Shown here piece by piece: positions 1-9,029 of a stretch of 64,000 nt of DNA. Position 1 is the first letter of the stretch, and every line of letters begins with the position of its first letter. The position numbers and the translations under genes were made by a program. Source of the stretch: Macrolepiota albuminosa (lineage: Eukaryota > Basidiomycota > Agaricomycetes > Agaricales > Agaricaceae); NCBI GenBank assembly GCA_027475525.1, contig JAMWFC010000122.1, positions 806,001 to 870,000 on the forward strand, read 5' to 3'. The notes below the pieces were generated by a model. It was not told the DNA's origin, did not search any database, and saw only the letters and a list, made by a program, of their open reading frames with translations.

Positions 1-112
1 AAACAAGACGGTAACAACATCCAGTGTCTGAAACAAATAAGATTGGTAAATTGTTTACCGCGCAGAAGACGGTAAAAACGCTCGATCCAATATTTATGTC
101 ACGCTAGAGTAA

Positions 113-237
113 CCTGCTGTTGTAAGCTGCTCCAGCAGCGGTTTATGTAAGCTGACACTACAGCAACAGTTTATGTAAGCCGATGCTCCATCAGTAGGTT
201 ATGTAAGCTGATGCTCCAGCAGTCGTTTACATAATCT
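113..237 (-). repeat. 28-bp tandem repeat array 1 (inverted orientation)
   Basis: Four to five units in exact 28-bp phase, with unit landmarks at 113, 141, 169, 197 and 225. The core reads GGTTTATGTAAGC, the reverse complement of the core GCTTACATAAACC in the arrays at 8378 and 14256. The array lies directly downstream of the Helitron helicase stop codon, so it is a subterminal repeat of that element. Confidence 0.85.
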
Positions 238-256
238 ACCACTTCCATTAACGTGA

Positions 257-3200
257 TCAATCTCTCCTGATGTATACAGCCAACGTGGCTGTCCTGGAAT
301 TGCACTTTGACATATCAATCAAGCTCATAGATTCACTTTCCTTTGTCATTTTATATCCAGTTGTCAATCCGTCATGATGCCAAGACTCGTTAGATGAAGA
401 TACGTAGCGGCTTGAAAAATGAGAGTTGCCAAAATATATAACTCCTTTTAGTGTGTACTTACTCACCCTCGAAGAATCAACGGTCGTGATTTCAAGCCTC
501 TTATCCACGTCGACTGATACACTTGATATATCGAAATAGATAATCGGAGGGGCCATCAGAAACTGAGAAACCTTGATTAGTCGTCTCGCACATGAATCAC
601 ACCTTGTGCTTGTATAGCACCAAAAGTCATCAACATGCTCACGAATGGATGGTCTTCCTGGCGTCAGTATGATCATTACTGATTTCGATTTCACTCTCCG
701 ACGGGCCGTGGCATGGTGAGCTGGACAGACCATAAACGAATCAAGCACATCTGACACGTTGACAGATAGTTCGTTAATCAAAGAGTGTACAGACGTGTAT
801 TCACCAAACGGGAACTCTCTGTGATTCCTCTGAGACAGCTTGGTCCGAAGCCATTCCCTGGTCTCCTCAAGGGCCTCATGATCTCCCGGGGCGATACTAT
901 GGAAATCCTTCACTAGATGTTTGTTTAGACGCGGGCTCAATGCACTAAGCTTTCGAGACCATTCTAGAGGATCTTCTCGCCATAAATTGTATATAATAGA
1001 CAATACAGAATCGTATGCGCAACTGTTCAGCTTCCATGAACAGGCAAAGGGGGGACAAGTACCTTGCAAAATAGACAGACTATCTGCGTGACTCAACCGT
1101 CGGCGTTTGCTTGGACCATGCTCAATGTCTTCCTGCATCTTCCGTTTTCCTGTGCTGCATGGATCCTTGTATACCTTGGCCCCTCTGGCAGGGATGAAAG
1201 TGTTTTTGGGCAATGGCCTTTCTTGTAGCGGCCTCTCTCTTGATATTATATGCCAATTGATATCTATGTACCCTGAATCATCAAATTGATCGTTTTTACC
1301 CCATCTCAGGGACGGATGCAAATGAGGAGGAAAGTATGTGTCACTTTTGCATTGTCTAAACGATGCTATCAAATCGGACCGTCTTGGAGCGTCATGGAAA
1401 CCCTTTGGCAGCTTCCCTACATACCTCAGCCTCGTTATCTCATCCAGCAACTCTAAATCCCGGAACTCCTGACGTAGTGCGCCAGTTGCTTTTCCTTGAA
1501 TGACGGTTCTGTCAAATCCACGTATTATAATAGTGCCGGCTGCAGTAGCGCTTCGGGACAGTGCTGTATAGTAAGCCTGATGGGATTGACATTTGAACAA
1601 GTCAACAGGATTAAAAGGCCTAGTCTTCCCTTGGCTAGCGTAATCGGTTATAGCATAGTTGACGAGTATTTCGATTTGTGATCGCGAAATTGTAATCTTT
1701 TGGTCGTTAGGTAGACTGCATTCAGTCGAAACAGTGCTTCTAGTTATTGGTACTACGTCTTCAGGAAGACCTTCTATTTGTACGTGATGCGGTGGATTCT
1801 TCAGTTTTACAAACAGCGTGTCTATCATACGTTGACCAACAGAACCCGTACATGACTTCCATCCATATACGTAACCTTCTTGACCATTTGTGATACAGAG
1901 CTCGGTGGCAATGTTAGTCTTAATGATAATAGGTAAGTCGACGCATAGCGACAGTTTGCCTGCAACTTGACCAGATGTGGATGACGGAGGCTGCTCCCAT
2001 AGAATATTCTGAATAGAGGAGTGTAGAGGAACTCTGTTTCTACCTGATGCTCCTCGACCTTTACCTTGGCATGTGCTCTCGTCACCCTTGTCAAGTACAG
2101 TATCTTCGCTAAAGAAATCTGTCAGCTCGAGTCCACTCTCCAGGGCAAATCTGCTACTTCCAACCACATTGACAGCATCTTTATCTATGTTGTGTGCTGT
2201 TATGATAGACACATTACGGAAGTCATCATTGAGAAGCGAGGAGTCTGAAAGATTGGAGACTCGCCGAGACTCCAGGAACTGGATATCGTCTTTGGTGCAT
2301 GCTCGATACCTCATGTTAGCGAGGGCCGTTCTAAAGGATTTGTCGTCTGGACTTTGCATTGTCTGTCTCATATTCTGTCTCAATATGACTACTGTAGTAA
2401 CCTGGTGCCAAACTGCTTTACCCAATGCAGCCTTTTGTTCGTTCAGATCTATAGATCGCATACCCACACTGCGACTGTACAGCGCTGCATTCTCACGGCC
2501 AGTTACTGGCGGCAGCTGAGCAAAATCGCCAGCAAACACCATGTTCATACCACCAAAAGGGAGGTGCGACAGACCTGTAATCTGAGTAAGGCGCGCTGAT
2601 ATCTTGTACATATCCCTGCAAGACAACATGGACACTTCGTCAAAAAATACATATTGCACCCCGATAAGGCGTGACTTTACTTGAGCCAGTTGTGCCGGAG
2701 AGTCGCGTACCATATCATTAATTCCAAACAGATAATGGTAAGTCGATCCACCTAACAATGATGCTGCGGTGCCGGTAGGAGCAACCACTGCAAACCTATG
2801 AGATTCTCCACGGGCTGCAAAGTATTGGGACAGCGCCTTAAGCACCTGCGTTTTCCCGGTGCCCCCCATACCCCCCATATACATTCTCAACTGTTCGGGG
2901 TTAGAAGTGGCAGCGTGGTTAGCCACTATTCTAAATGCTCTGGTTTGTTCCTCATTGAGATTGAAACTGGTAGTAATTTCGGATATGGTGGGTTCCCATT
3001 TGATATTTAAATGTTTTTTCTCTAGGAAACTACGATCACATACTTCCACAATGCCCGGCTTGTTTTGTTCGTCCGATCTTCCAACGCGCTGTTCACGAAC
3101 AGACGACATGTCTTTTTGCCTATCTTTTAGTATGGACGCACGAGTTTCACTGACCTTATGTCTCCAGTAAGTACTGGGCATGTCTGACACAGAAGGTGAA

Positions 3201-4210
3201 TGCTTCGTTGTAACAGGGGAGGTTTGGCCCATTACAGGCTTATCCCAATTCAGGCTCGTCATGGTGGAAGTCATAATAGCCATATCTCTCCGACGTTTTA
3301 GTTCGGTTTTGCCAAGCTCATTACTACAGTCAAGGTCTATCCCGTAGTCCTCAGGTTGTCCGTTATCTTCGTCGTCCATATGATCCTTTTGTTCGATATC
3401 TCTGACATTGGAAACTGAATTGTCCATTCCCGGGAATGCCACACCGCCTCGCTTCAACTGTGCATAGAAATCGTCACGGGCATCCAAACACTCATACTTA
3501 ATATTCATATTAGCCATAAGACACAGTTGCCTTTCGGTAAAATGATGGTTGTCGAATGCCGTGCTCCATAAATCATACTTGTTTTTTAAATCAGCACCTG
3601 AACGCCAAGGCTTGAATAAGGTAAGCATTGTGACGCAGTATTCGTCTCTATCCCCTTTATCACGCCTTGGAAGAGTAGGACCAATGAAATTGGGCACGCG
3701 CTTCTGCCCTGGCGGATATACAAGGGTAGCATGGGAGTCCGACAAGGGATGATCGTCTGTAAAGTTGACGGTCAGCGTGTTGGCCGATTTAGACTTGCAA
3801 CTTTTGTTCCCTCTACGAGTTGATTTTACTCGTTCGCATCTAGAAGCCCATTCGTACAATGTCATGTTGCGCAATTCTATGCCACGGTATATGTAGTCAA
3901 ACACAGGAGATAGTCCCACCACTCGGCCTTTCTTTCTGATGATCGCTATTTTGTCAGATCCGTATGAACTGTCAGTTGGCTGATCGTCGGGCCAAGCACG
4001 TTTGACCTCGCGGACGAAGCTGGGCCAATGAAGATTGGTGAATTTATGGTCGGTGTAATGATCGGGGTTACCAAGAAGGTACATACATATCATCGGGGAA
4101 CCCATTTCTGACTTTGCACTCATTACATTAGCCATTTTTGTCATGAGAGACCTTGCTTTTTCTTGCTGTGGGAGAGGTCCGTTAACAATATCTTGGTATT
4201 TTGTGAGCAC
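257..4210 (-). CDS. Helitron helicase (PIF1-like) with C-terminal Cys/His protease-like domain
   Basis: Helicase half of a Helitron transposase, which unwinds DNA during rolling-circle transposition. The 1317-codon frame has a Walker A motif GGMGGTGKTQ near residue 455, a Walker B motif FFDEVSM, and the helicase motif GDFAQLPPV. Near residue 1058 there is a Cys box NSCAYDS, later CxxH and CxxC pairs (CPAHH, CDSC), and a His box SHFSSRY followed by a W..DG motif. That order resembles ubiquitin-specific proteases. The frame opens without an ATG: the residues upstream of 4210 continue the Rep domain, including the two-tyrosine motif YVTKYITK encoded at about 4243-4317. This is therefore the 3' part of a larger RepHel gene, cut by the duplication at 4241-4395 and not an independent gene. 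Confidence 0.85.
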   Translation of the reverse strand: MLTKYQDIVNGPLPQQEKARSLMTKMANVMSAKSEMGSPMICMYLLGNPDHYTDHKFTNLHWPSFVREVKRAWPDDQPTDSSYGSDKIAIIRKKGRVVGLSPVFDYIYRGIELRNMTLYEWASRCERVKSTRRGNKSCKSKSANTLTVNFTDDHPLSDSHATLVYPPGQKRVPNFIGPTLPRRDKGDRDEYCVTMLTLFKPWRSGADLKNKYDLWSTAFDNHHFTERQLCLMANMNIKYECLDARDDFYAQLKRGGVAFPGMDNSVSNVRDIEQKDHMDDEDNGQPEDYGIDLDCSNELGKTELKRRRDMAIMTSTMTSLNWDKPVMGQTSPVTTKHSPSVSDMPSTYWRHKVSETRASILKDRQKDMSSVREQRVGRSDEQNKPGIVEVCDRSFLEKKHLNIKWEPTISEITTSFNLNEEQTRAFRIVANHAATSNPEQLRMYMGGMGGTGKTQVLKALSQYFAARGESHRFAVVAPTGTAASLLGGSTYHYLFGINDMVRDSPAQLAQVKSRLIGVQYVFFDEVSMLSCRDMYKISARLTQITGLSHLPFGGMNMVFAGDFAQLPPVTGRENAALYSRSVGMRSIDLNEQKAALGKAVWHQVTTVVILRQNMRQTMQSPDDKSFRTALANMRYRACTKDDIQFLESRRVSNLSDSSLLNDDFRNVSIITAHNIDKDAVNVVGSSRFALESGLELTDFFSEDTVLDKGDESTCQGKGRGASGRNRVPLHSSIQNILWEQPPSSTSGQVAGKLSLCVDLPIIIKTNIATELCITNGQEGYVYGWKSCTGSVGQRMIDTLFVKLKNPPHHVQIEGLPEDVVPITRSTVSTECSLPNDQKITISRSQIEILVNYAITDYASQGKTRPFNPVDLFKCQSHQAYYTALSRSATAAGTIIIRGFDRTVIQGKATGALRQEFRDLELLDEITRLRYVGKLPKGFHDAPRRSDLIASFRQCKSDTYFPPHLHPSLRWGKNDQFDDSGYIDINWHIISRERPLQERPLPKNTFIPARGAKVYKDPCSTGKRKMQEDIEHGPSKRRRLSHADSLSILQGTCPPFACSWKLNSCAYDSVLSIIYNLWREDPLEWSRKLSALSPRLNKHLVKDFHSIAPGDHEALEETREWLRTKLSQRNHREFPFGEYTSVHSLINELSVNVSDVLDSFMVCPAHHATARRRVKSKSVMIILTPGRPSIREHVDDFWCYTSTRCDSCARRLIKVSQFLMAPPIIYFDISSVSVDVDKRLEITTVDSSRVSKYTLKGVIYFGNSHFSSRYVSSSNESWHHDGLTTGYKMTKESESMSLIDMSKCNSRTATLAVYIRRD

Positions 4211-4240
4211 TGTGCCAACAGCCTCAAATGCTGTGTACGT

Positions 4241-4395
4241 TTTAAGCGATGATTTAGTTATATATTTAGTGACATATAAAAGGACACCCCTGACCGCCGT
4301 TCCCGAACGAAGACTAGTTTAAGCGATGATTTAGTTATATATTTAGTGACATATAAAAGGACACCCCTGACCGCCGTTCCCGAACGAAGACTAGT
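4241..4395. repeat. Perfect tandem duplication, period 77 bp (no. 1)
   Basis: Positions 4241-4318 and 4318-4395 are identical at a 77-bp period. The duplication falls inside the Helitron Rep coding region and separates the HUH part from the Y2 motif. Removing one copy plus restoring one base at the 4395/4396 boundary gives a continuous frame. Probable assembly artefact. Confidence 0.95.
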
Positions 4396-6521
4396 ACATC
4401 AGTGTTGCATCTAAACAAATAACTCAAAGATGCGGTGAATGTGTTCAGCCATGGTTCCGCTTTACGCATATTGAGCGCACCTGTTAGAGGGTCGACTTCA
4501 GTCTGTTGAAAGAGTTCTTTGGGAAACCGAGCCTTACATCTGCCCCATTTGTTGTCTAGACACCCTTTATTCTCTTTGCCTAATTTTTTACTTCCGTCCT
4601 TCTTATATGATGTATGGCAGGTATGCACATTTGACCTAAATACAATGTCATCTACAGTGTTACGGAATTGAGTCCACCAATTAGATGTCTCCTCACATCC
4701 GACACACTCCTGGGGCAGTGCCCGAGGGTCAGATTGACCAGCATCGGGTATATTGTCCGTAGAAGCATCACGGGCTGTTGGTACTGAGAGTTTGTTGATT
4801 GAAGTTTCTTGTTTACTCCGACACAAATGATCGGGAGGAGGGGGCTGGGGCATCGTCCGCGTGGGATCAATATATTCTGGCATCTTCTTGGATTTTTCAA
4901 TGTTATCTATTACTTCGTCCATTGTCCCAGTAAGGAAGTCGCCGGTGAAGGCAGATTCCAGATATTCCACTAGGGCCCTCTGAAAATCAGATGAGGGGTC
5001 CATGATTTTCCGACGAGCTTCCTCAGGTGATAGACTTCCACGAAGCCAAAGGAGCATATGCAGATGCAAGGTAAGTCTACCTTGCTGCTCGACTGTCCCG
5101 TAGTATGCAGACGTGTGACCGTACAAGCCTTCGTGTTCAGTATCAACACCCAATACGTGCTTTATGAAAGCAGACACCATAAAATGAAAGAATCTGGCCC
5201 CTGCAACAGGATTACGTGCAATAAGTCGATATGCAGTGTCAGAAGGTAATAATATATCAGGTTCAAACTTTATATTATCACCGGCATAGTACAGACATAT
5301 AGGGTGTCTGATATCCACAGGCGACAACGTTATAAACCAAGAAGGCGCGCCTTTGTCAATCACTAATGACCATATCTCGTTTCTCATATGTTTTTTTGTT
5401 ATTGGAGACCCGTCGATCCGGCCCGACACAGCATCAACGTCTTCAATAACTTTGAAACATTTCTGTTCCTCCTGGTTCGTGGGCTTGATAATCTCGCCTT
5501 TGGCCATACGATCAGCCATACTTCTGAGTAATTCCACGTCGAGACTTGCTATGCGTTCAGCAATATGAGCAAAGTCGTTTCTTTCAATCGCCAGAAACCC
5601 CCCTGTAGTTGCGGCTCTGATCTGCTCGTGACTGAATGCCGCAAAGGGAAAGCCAGTATCTCTCTGGAACCGCTTATCATGATACATGAGGAGATTGCCT
5701 TTGTGAACCTTAACAGAGATACAGCCTTTTACACAGCCTGGACCCCCAAAGCCATACGGAAACAACCAGGGAAACATTTGAGGATAAACAGTTGCGTCCT
5801 TCATCCAATTAACCGGACGGGATGAATGTCCAACTAGCAGTGCTTTGCCATTGGAGTGCCAGTGCTTTAAAGCAATACCTTTAAGCTCATCTTTTGTTTT
5901 TGCTGATAGGCTCTCACCCGTCAGTCCATGCACGACAAAAGGACAATCCCCGGCTGATACCCCATTATCTCCATCAACTTTGTAAACGGCAGGGTCAACT
6001 GTTCTGTTTTCCTCCAGAGACTCTTTGTAAACGATCTTTACTGGTGGTGTATCTTCTGGATAGTCGTCAAGATTGCTATCGCATATTTCAATGTCCGTAT
6101 AAGCAGAATGATTAAGCTTGAGCCATTCCAATGCCTGCTTCACAGCGTTTCGGCGGACGAGCAAAGGCAATCGTTTGAGATCTTCCCCAGTAGGCTGACA
6201 AGGCCCTGTAAATAGAATAGCTAAAACATCATCCATGTCAGCCCTCGGAGGAGGCAGTACATGGTAAACCTTTTCAACGGGAGATTCAAAAGCAATCAAA
6301 TGTGCGTTCATTTTGCTGAGACCCGAGGACGACACGTGTGTGAAACAGAGAGACCTACGTACTTTGGCGACAAGGAGCTGTTCAACCCAATTTAAACGGG
6401 ATAAAACAACTGGAACAGCACCAATCCAAAAACCGTTTGCAAGTGCATACTTAGGAACTTTGCCCTTCAACAATGGGATCCTGCACTCTGAACAGACAGA
6501 ATTGCATCTATGATCCAACAC
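4335..6521 (-). CDS. Helitron Rep (HUH endonuclease) segment
   Basis: Middle part of the Helitron RepHel protein. It nicks one strand and stays covalently attached during rolling-circle replication. A domain typical of fungal Helitron proteins comes first (KVPKYALANGFWIG, then YHVLPPPRADMDD). Next is Rep motif 1, FITLSPVD, then the HUH motif in RLTLHLHMLLWL. The frame ends in a spurious tail after CNTDV. In the adjacent frame the expected continuation TSLRSGTAV and then YVTKYITK (two tyrosines four residues apart) is readable up to the helicase ORF. The start is also artificial: upstream codons in this frame continue without an ATG into 6597, where the neighbouring N-terminal frame joins. The catalytic motifs look intact, so the element may be functional once the 77-bp duplications are corrected. 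Confidence 0.85.
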   Translation of the reverse strand: MLDHRCNSVCSECRIPLLKGKVPKYALANGFWIGAVPVVLSRLNWVEQLLVAKVRRSLCFTHVSSSGLSKMNAHLIAFESPVEKVYHVLPPPRADMDDVLAILFTGPCQPTGEDLKRLPLLVRRNAVKQALEWLKLNHSAYTDIEICDSNLDDYPEDTPPVKIVYKESLEENRTVDPAVYKVDGDNGVSAGDCPFVVHGLTGESLSAKTKDELKGIALKHWHSNGKALLVGHSSRPVNWMKDATVYPQMFPWLFPYGFGGPGCVKGCISVKVHKGNLLMYHDKRFQRDTGFPFAAFSHEQIRAATTGGFLAIERNDFAHIAERIASLDVELLRSMADRMAKGEIIKPTNQEEQKCFKVIEDVDAVSGRIDGSPITKKHMRNEIWSLVIDKGAPSWFITLSPVDIRHPICLYYAGDNIKFEPDILLPSDTAYRLIARNPVAGARFFHFMVSAFIKHVLGVDTEHEGLYGHTSAYYGTVEQQGRLTLHLHMLLWLRGSLSPEEARRKIMDPSSDFQRALVEYLESAFTGDFLTGTMDEVIDNIEKSKKMPEYIDPTRTMPQPPPPDHLCRSKQETSINKLSVPTARDASTDNIPDAGQSDPRALPQECVGCEETSNWWTQFRNTVDDIVFRSNVHTCHTSYKKDGSKKLGKENKGCLDNKWGRCKARFPKELFQQTEVDPLTGALNMRKAEPWLNTFTASLSYLFRCNTDVLVFVRERRSGVSFYMSLNI

Positions 6522-6599
6522 CCATACTTAGGAACTTTGCCCTTCAACAATGGGATCCTGCACTCTGAACAGACAGAATTGCATCTATGATCCAACACC
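6446..6599. repeat. Perfect tandem duplication, period 77 bp (no. 2)
   Basis: Positions 6446-6522 repeat exactly at 6523-6599. The duplication splits the Helitron N-terminal and Rep frames. One additional base at the 6599/6600 edge is needed to join them in frame. Confidence 0.95.
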
Positions 6600-7908
6600 G
6601 GCCTTTTATTTCTCTCACAGATTCCGTTCCTGAACGCCTCTCCACTCTGGTAACTCCTTTGGCAGATAACACACCGAGAAACCCTTTCATACTTTTTAGA
6701 GTATGCATATCCTTAACTGGGCGCAGCAAACCACAAACAGCGCAACCGCTTTCTTCTAATTGTGCTGGACCTGTTTCGTTGCAAAAGTCGCGTATGATTT
6801 GAGTAGTTAGGCTTGGTGTAAGAGGCGCAGGAGGAAATTCGGGCTTGTCAGGGCCCCGAACATCTGCCTCAAGAACAACTTCATGCTTTTGATTACGCAC
6901 CACGGAGCGTCTCAGCGTGTTTCTTGCTTGTGAACTGAGATCAGCCGTCAATACAGTAGACCAACTAACACATTTTGAGCAACTGTGAGAATTAAACAAA
7001 TCACTTGGATGTGACGCTCTAAAACGCTTAGGGAGCGCAATCCCATGTATACGCGCTACGGATCGTAGCTGCTTCAACGTGAGATGTTGTGAAAGGGTAG
7101 ACAAAGGCAGCCTAGCATGCACGTACCCTGCAGTAATCGGGTACGACAGCAAACCAACATCATCTGCATGATTGATGAATTTGAATACGTGCCGCGGGTT
7201 GTGTTTGCCCTGACTCGCGTCGATGTACGTATCTACTTGTGCAAAGGAGAACGCATAAGTTTTACCACCGCCTATCGGTCTGAGGACACGTTTAGGTTTA
7301 CGAAGCGATCTTTGACGTCCAAGGGACTTGCGTGCGGACAATCGACCACTCCTACGGTAAGCTCTAGACGCAGATAGATGCGAATACCCTAATATTCTAA
7401 GCCCAGGTACCACAAACGATTTTACTGCAGAAAGGGTTGAGCTAATAACGATGTGTTGGTCCAAACAAGGCCACGTATCAGGCAAACGGTATCCACGCAG
7501 TAAGGTTTCGACAGCAAACGTAACATTACATACATTGTTCCTCATCATGCGGTTACACAATATAGGACCTAGGTGGCATCGGCGCAGGCACGCTAGAAAA
7601 TCGTGACGGGACATGAGGGATCGCATCACAAAAAGTCGCGTTATCCTGCATCGTTTGAACGTCGCCGGAACAGTCGAAAATCTACAATAATATAACCAGG
7701 GCATATAGAACCGAAAAAAAACATAGTATCGATTAGGTATGTTGACCCTAAAAAAGGAAAATACCCAATGCGTGTGTGTCCTGTTGCCCATGGAGTCTTG
7801 AATTGCAAGGTATGTGCACTGATTTGTGCACATATCAAACCGTACAGTAGTATGGCATTCTGTATAGGTACGTCTTGAATTGCAAGGTATGTGCACTGAT
7901 TTGTGCAC
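6544..7908 (-). CDS. Helitron N-terminal region (Cys-rich)
   Basis: Upstream segment of the same Helitron gene. Its last third contains paired cysteines (SHSCSKCVSW; SGCAVCGLL) followed by a stretch that runs into the Rep segment (CNSVCSEC) once the 77-bp duplication at 6446-6599 and a one-base deficit are allowed for. The ATG at 7908 is doubtful. The first 25 or so residues are encoded by the duplicated block 7795-7948 and read as repeated junk, so a start inside 7600-7700, for example the Met beginning MRSLMSRHDF, is more likely. The final residues after REIKG are out of frame. No promoter is evident. Confidence 0.65.
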   Translation of the reverse strand: MHKSVHIPCNSRRTYTECHTTVRFDMCTNQCTYLAIQDSMGNRTHTHWVFSFFRVNIPNRYYVFFRFYMPWLYYCRFSTVPATFKRCRITRLFVMRSLMSRHDFLACLRRCHLGPILCNRMMRNNVCNVTFAVETLLRGYRLPDTWPCLDQHIVISSTLSAVKSFVVPGLRILGYSHLSASRAYRRSGRLSARKSLGRQRSLRKPKRVLRPIGGGKTYAFSFAQVDTYIDASQGKHNPRHVFKFINHADDVGLLSYPITAGYVHARLPLSTLSQHLTLKQLRSVARIHGIALPKRFRASHPSDLFNSHSCSKCVSWSTVLTADLSSQARNTLRRSVVRNQKHEVVLEADVRGPDKPEFPPAPLTPSLTTQIIRDFCNETGPAQLEESGCAVCGLLRPVKDMHTLKSMKGFLGVLSAKGVTRVERRSGTESVREIKGRCWIIDAILSVQSAGSHC

Positions 7909-7948
7909 ATATCAAACCGTACAGTAGTATGGCATTCTGTATAGGTAC
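7795..7948. repeat. Perfect tandem duplication, period 77 bp (no. 3)
   Basis: Positions 7795-7871 repeat exactly at 7872-7948, at the presumptive 5' end of the Helitron gene. Confidence 0.95.
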
Positions 7949-8145
7949 AATAGCATCGTTCAGTATCACGGATCGAGCATCGCTCAGTATCATAGATCGA
8001 GCATTGCTCGGCGTTCGACAGAACACATAGGTATCGAGAGCGCGCGGGTTGAATTACTGTAGGCTCCCTGTCGACCGTACATGAGATATGTCGCACCAAA
8101 TTAGATACGTGCATACCTTGTGAACGATGCATATTTAAAAACAAC

Positions 8146-8300
8146 GAGCAATATATGGACTGATAGCCAGGCACCGTACACAGACAATCTCATCGTTGAA
8201 ATCAATTCACGAGTACAAAACAGAGCAATATATGGACTGATAGCCAGGCACCGTACACAGACAATCTCATCGTTGAAATCAATTCACGAGTACAAAACAG
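8146..8300. repeat. Perfect tandem duplication, period 77 bp (no. 4)
   Basis: Positions 8146-8223 and 8223-8300 are identical at a 77-bp period. Non-coding. Confidence 0.95.
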
Positions 8301-8377
8301 TTACATATGAAGCAACCATCACTATAGTCACCTGATCTAATATTACATCACAACTCGAAACCATCGATGGAGCGATA

Positions 8378-8657
8378 GCTTACATAAACCATGTCCAGAG
8401 TAGCAGCTTATATAAACCATTGTTGGGGCGACAGCTTACATAAACCACTGCTGGAGCGACGGCTTACATAAACCACTGCGAGAGCCATAGCTTACATAAA
8501 CCATTGCTGGAGCGATGGCTTATATAAACCACTGCTAGAGCAACAGCTTACATAAACCACCGCTAGAGCAATAGCTTACATAAACCATTGCTGGAGCGAC
8601 GGCTTACATAAACCACCGCTAGAGCGACAGCCTACATAAACAAGCATTAACACGGTA
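8378..8657 (+). repeat. 28-bp tandem repeat array 2
   Basis: Ten units in unbroken 28-bp phase: 8378, 8406, 8434, 8462, 8490, 8518, 8546, 8574, 8602 and 8630. The core is GCTTACATAAACC followed by a variable A(C/T)TGCTGGAGCGA part. Inverted relative to array 1 and direct relative to array 3. Confidence 0.95.
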
Positions 8658-8763
8658 AATACCACCGAAGGTAACGCGACGAAAGATTCACTCAGTGAAC
8701 AAACGGTCAAACAGACAACGGCTCAAAAAGTCTATATCGAGACTATCTCAAAACAACGCGACA

Positions 8764-8919
8764 CAAAAACGACTGCTCAAGGTAACAAGTAAACGTCCGA
8801 TGGCTAGATGGCTAAGGTCACAACTGAGGTCACATACGCCCAAAAACGACTGCTCAAGGTAACAAGTAAACGTCCGATGGCTAGATGGCTAAGGTCACAA
8901 CTGAGGTCACATACGCCCA
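8764..8919. repeat. Perfect tandem duplication, period 77 bp (no. 5)
   Basis: Positions 8764-8840 repeat exactly at 8841-8917, and two further bases match by chance. Non-coding spacer after array 2. Confidence 0.95.
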
Positions 8920-8947
8920 CCCGCCTCCCATGCGGAAGGTCGCTGAA

Positions 8948-8950
8948 TAA

Positions 8951-8984
<34 letters not shown>

Positions 8985-8986
8985 TT
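8948..8986. repeat. (TA)n and poly-T low-complexity run
   Basis: About nine TA dinucleotides followed by about 22 T. It lies between the 28-bp array and the 3' end of the minus-strand unknown gene. The 8658-9029 spacer otherwise shows nothing recognisable. Confidence 0.9.
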
Positions 8987-9029
8987 GGCAGTCGACCAGC
9001 AAAGACAGAAGGAGCGGTGAAAGCAGGAA

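Larger units (their letters stand above)
113..8657 (-). mobile_element. Helitron-like rolling-circle element, reading frames broken
   Basis: Three consecutive minus-strand open frames (7908-6544, 6521-4335, 4210-257) together encode the parts of a fungal Helitron RepHel protein in order: zinc-finger-rich N-terminal region, HUH endonuclease with two-tyrosine motif, PIF1-type helicase and a C-terminal protease-like domain. Both breaks between frames coincide with 77-bp tandem duplications that look like assembly artefacts. The coding block is bracketed by 28-bp repeat arrays in opposite orientation (113-237 and 8378-8657). I could not fix the 5' TC or 3' CTRR ends, so the stated limits are the arrays and not proven termini. 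Confidence 0.8.

Noticed and set aside
113..237. 28-bp repeats considered as a CRISPR array
   Set aside because: Units are contiguous with degenerate similarity along their full length, there are no unique spacers, and the host is a fungus.
8804..9020. Short frames on both strands with poly-Lys or poly-Phe runs
   Set aside because: Produced by the TA and poly-T run and the 77-bp duplication; no coding features.
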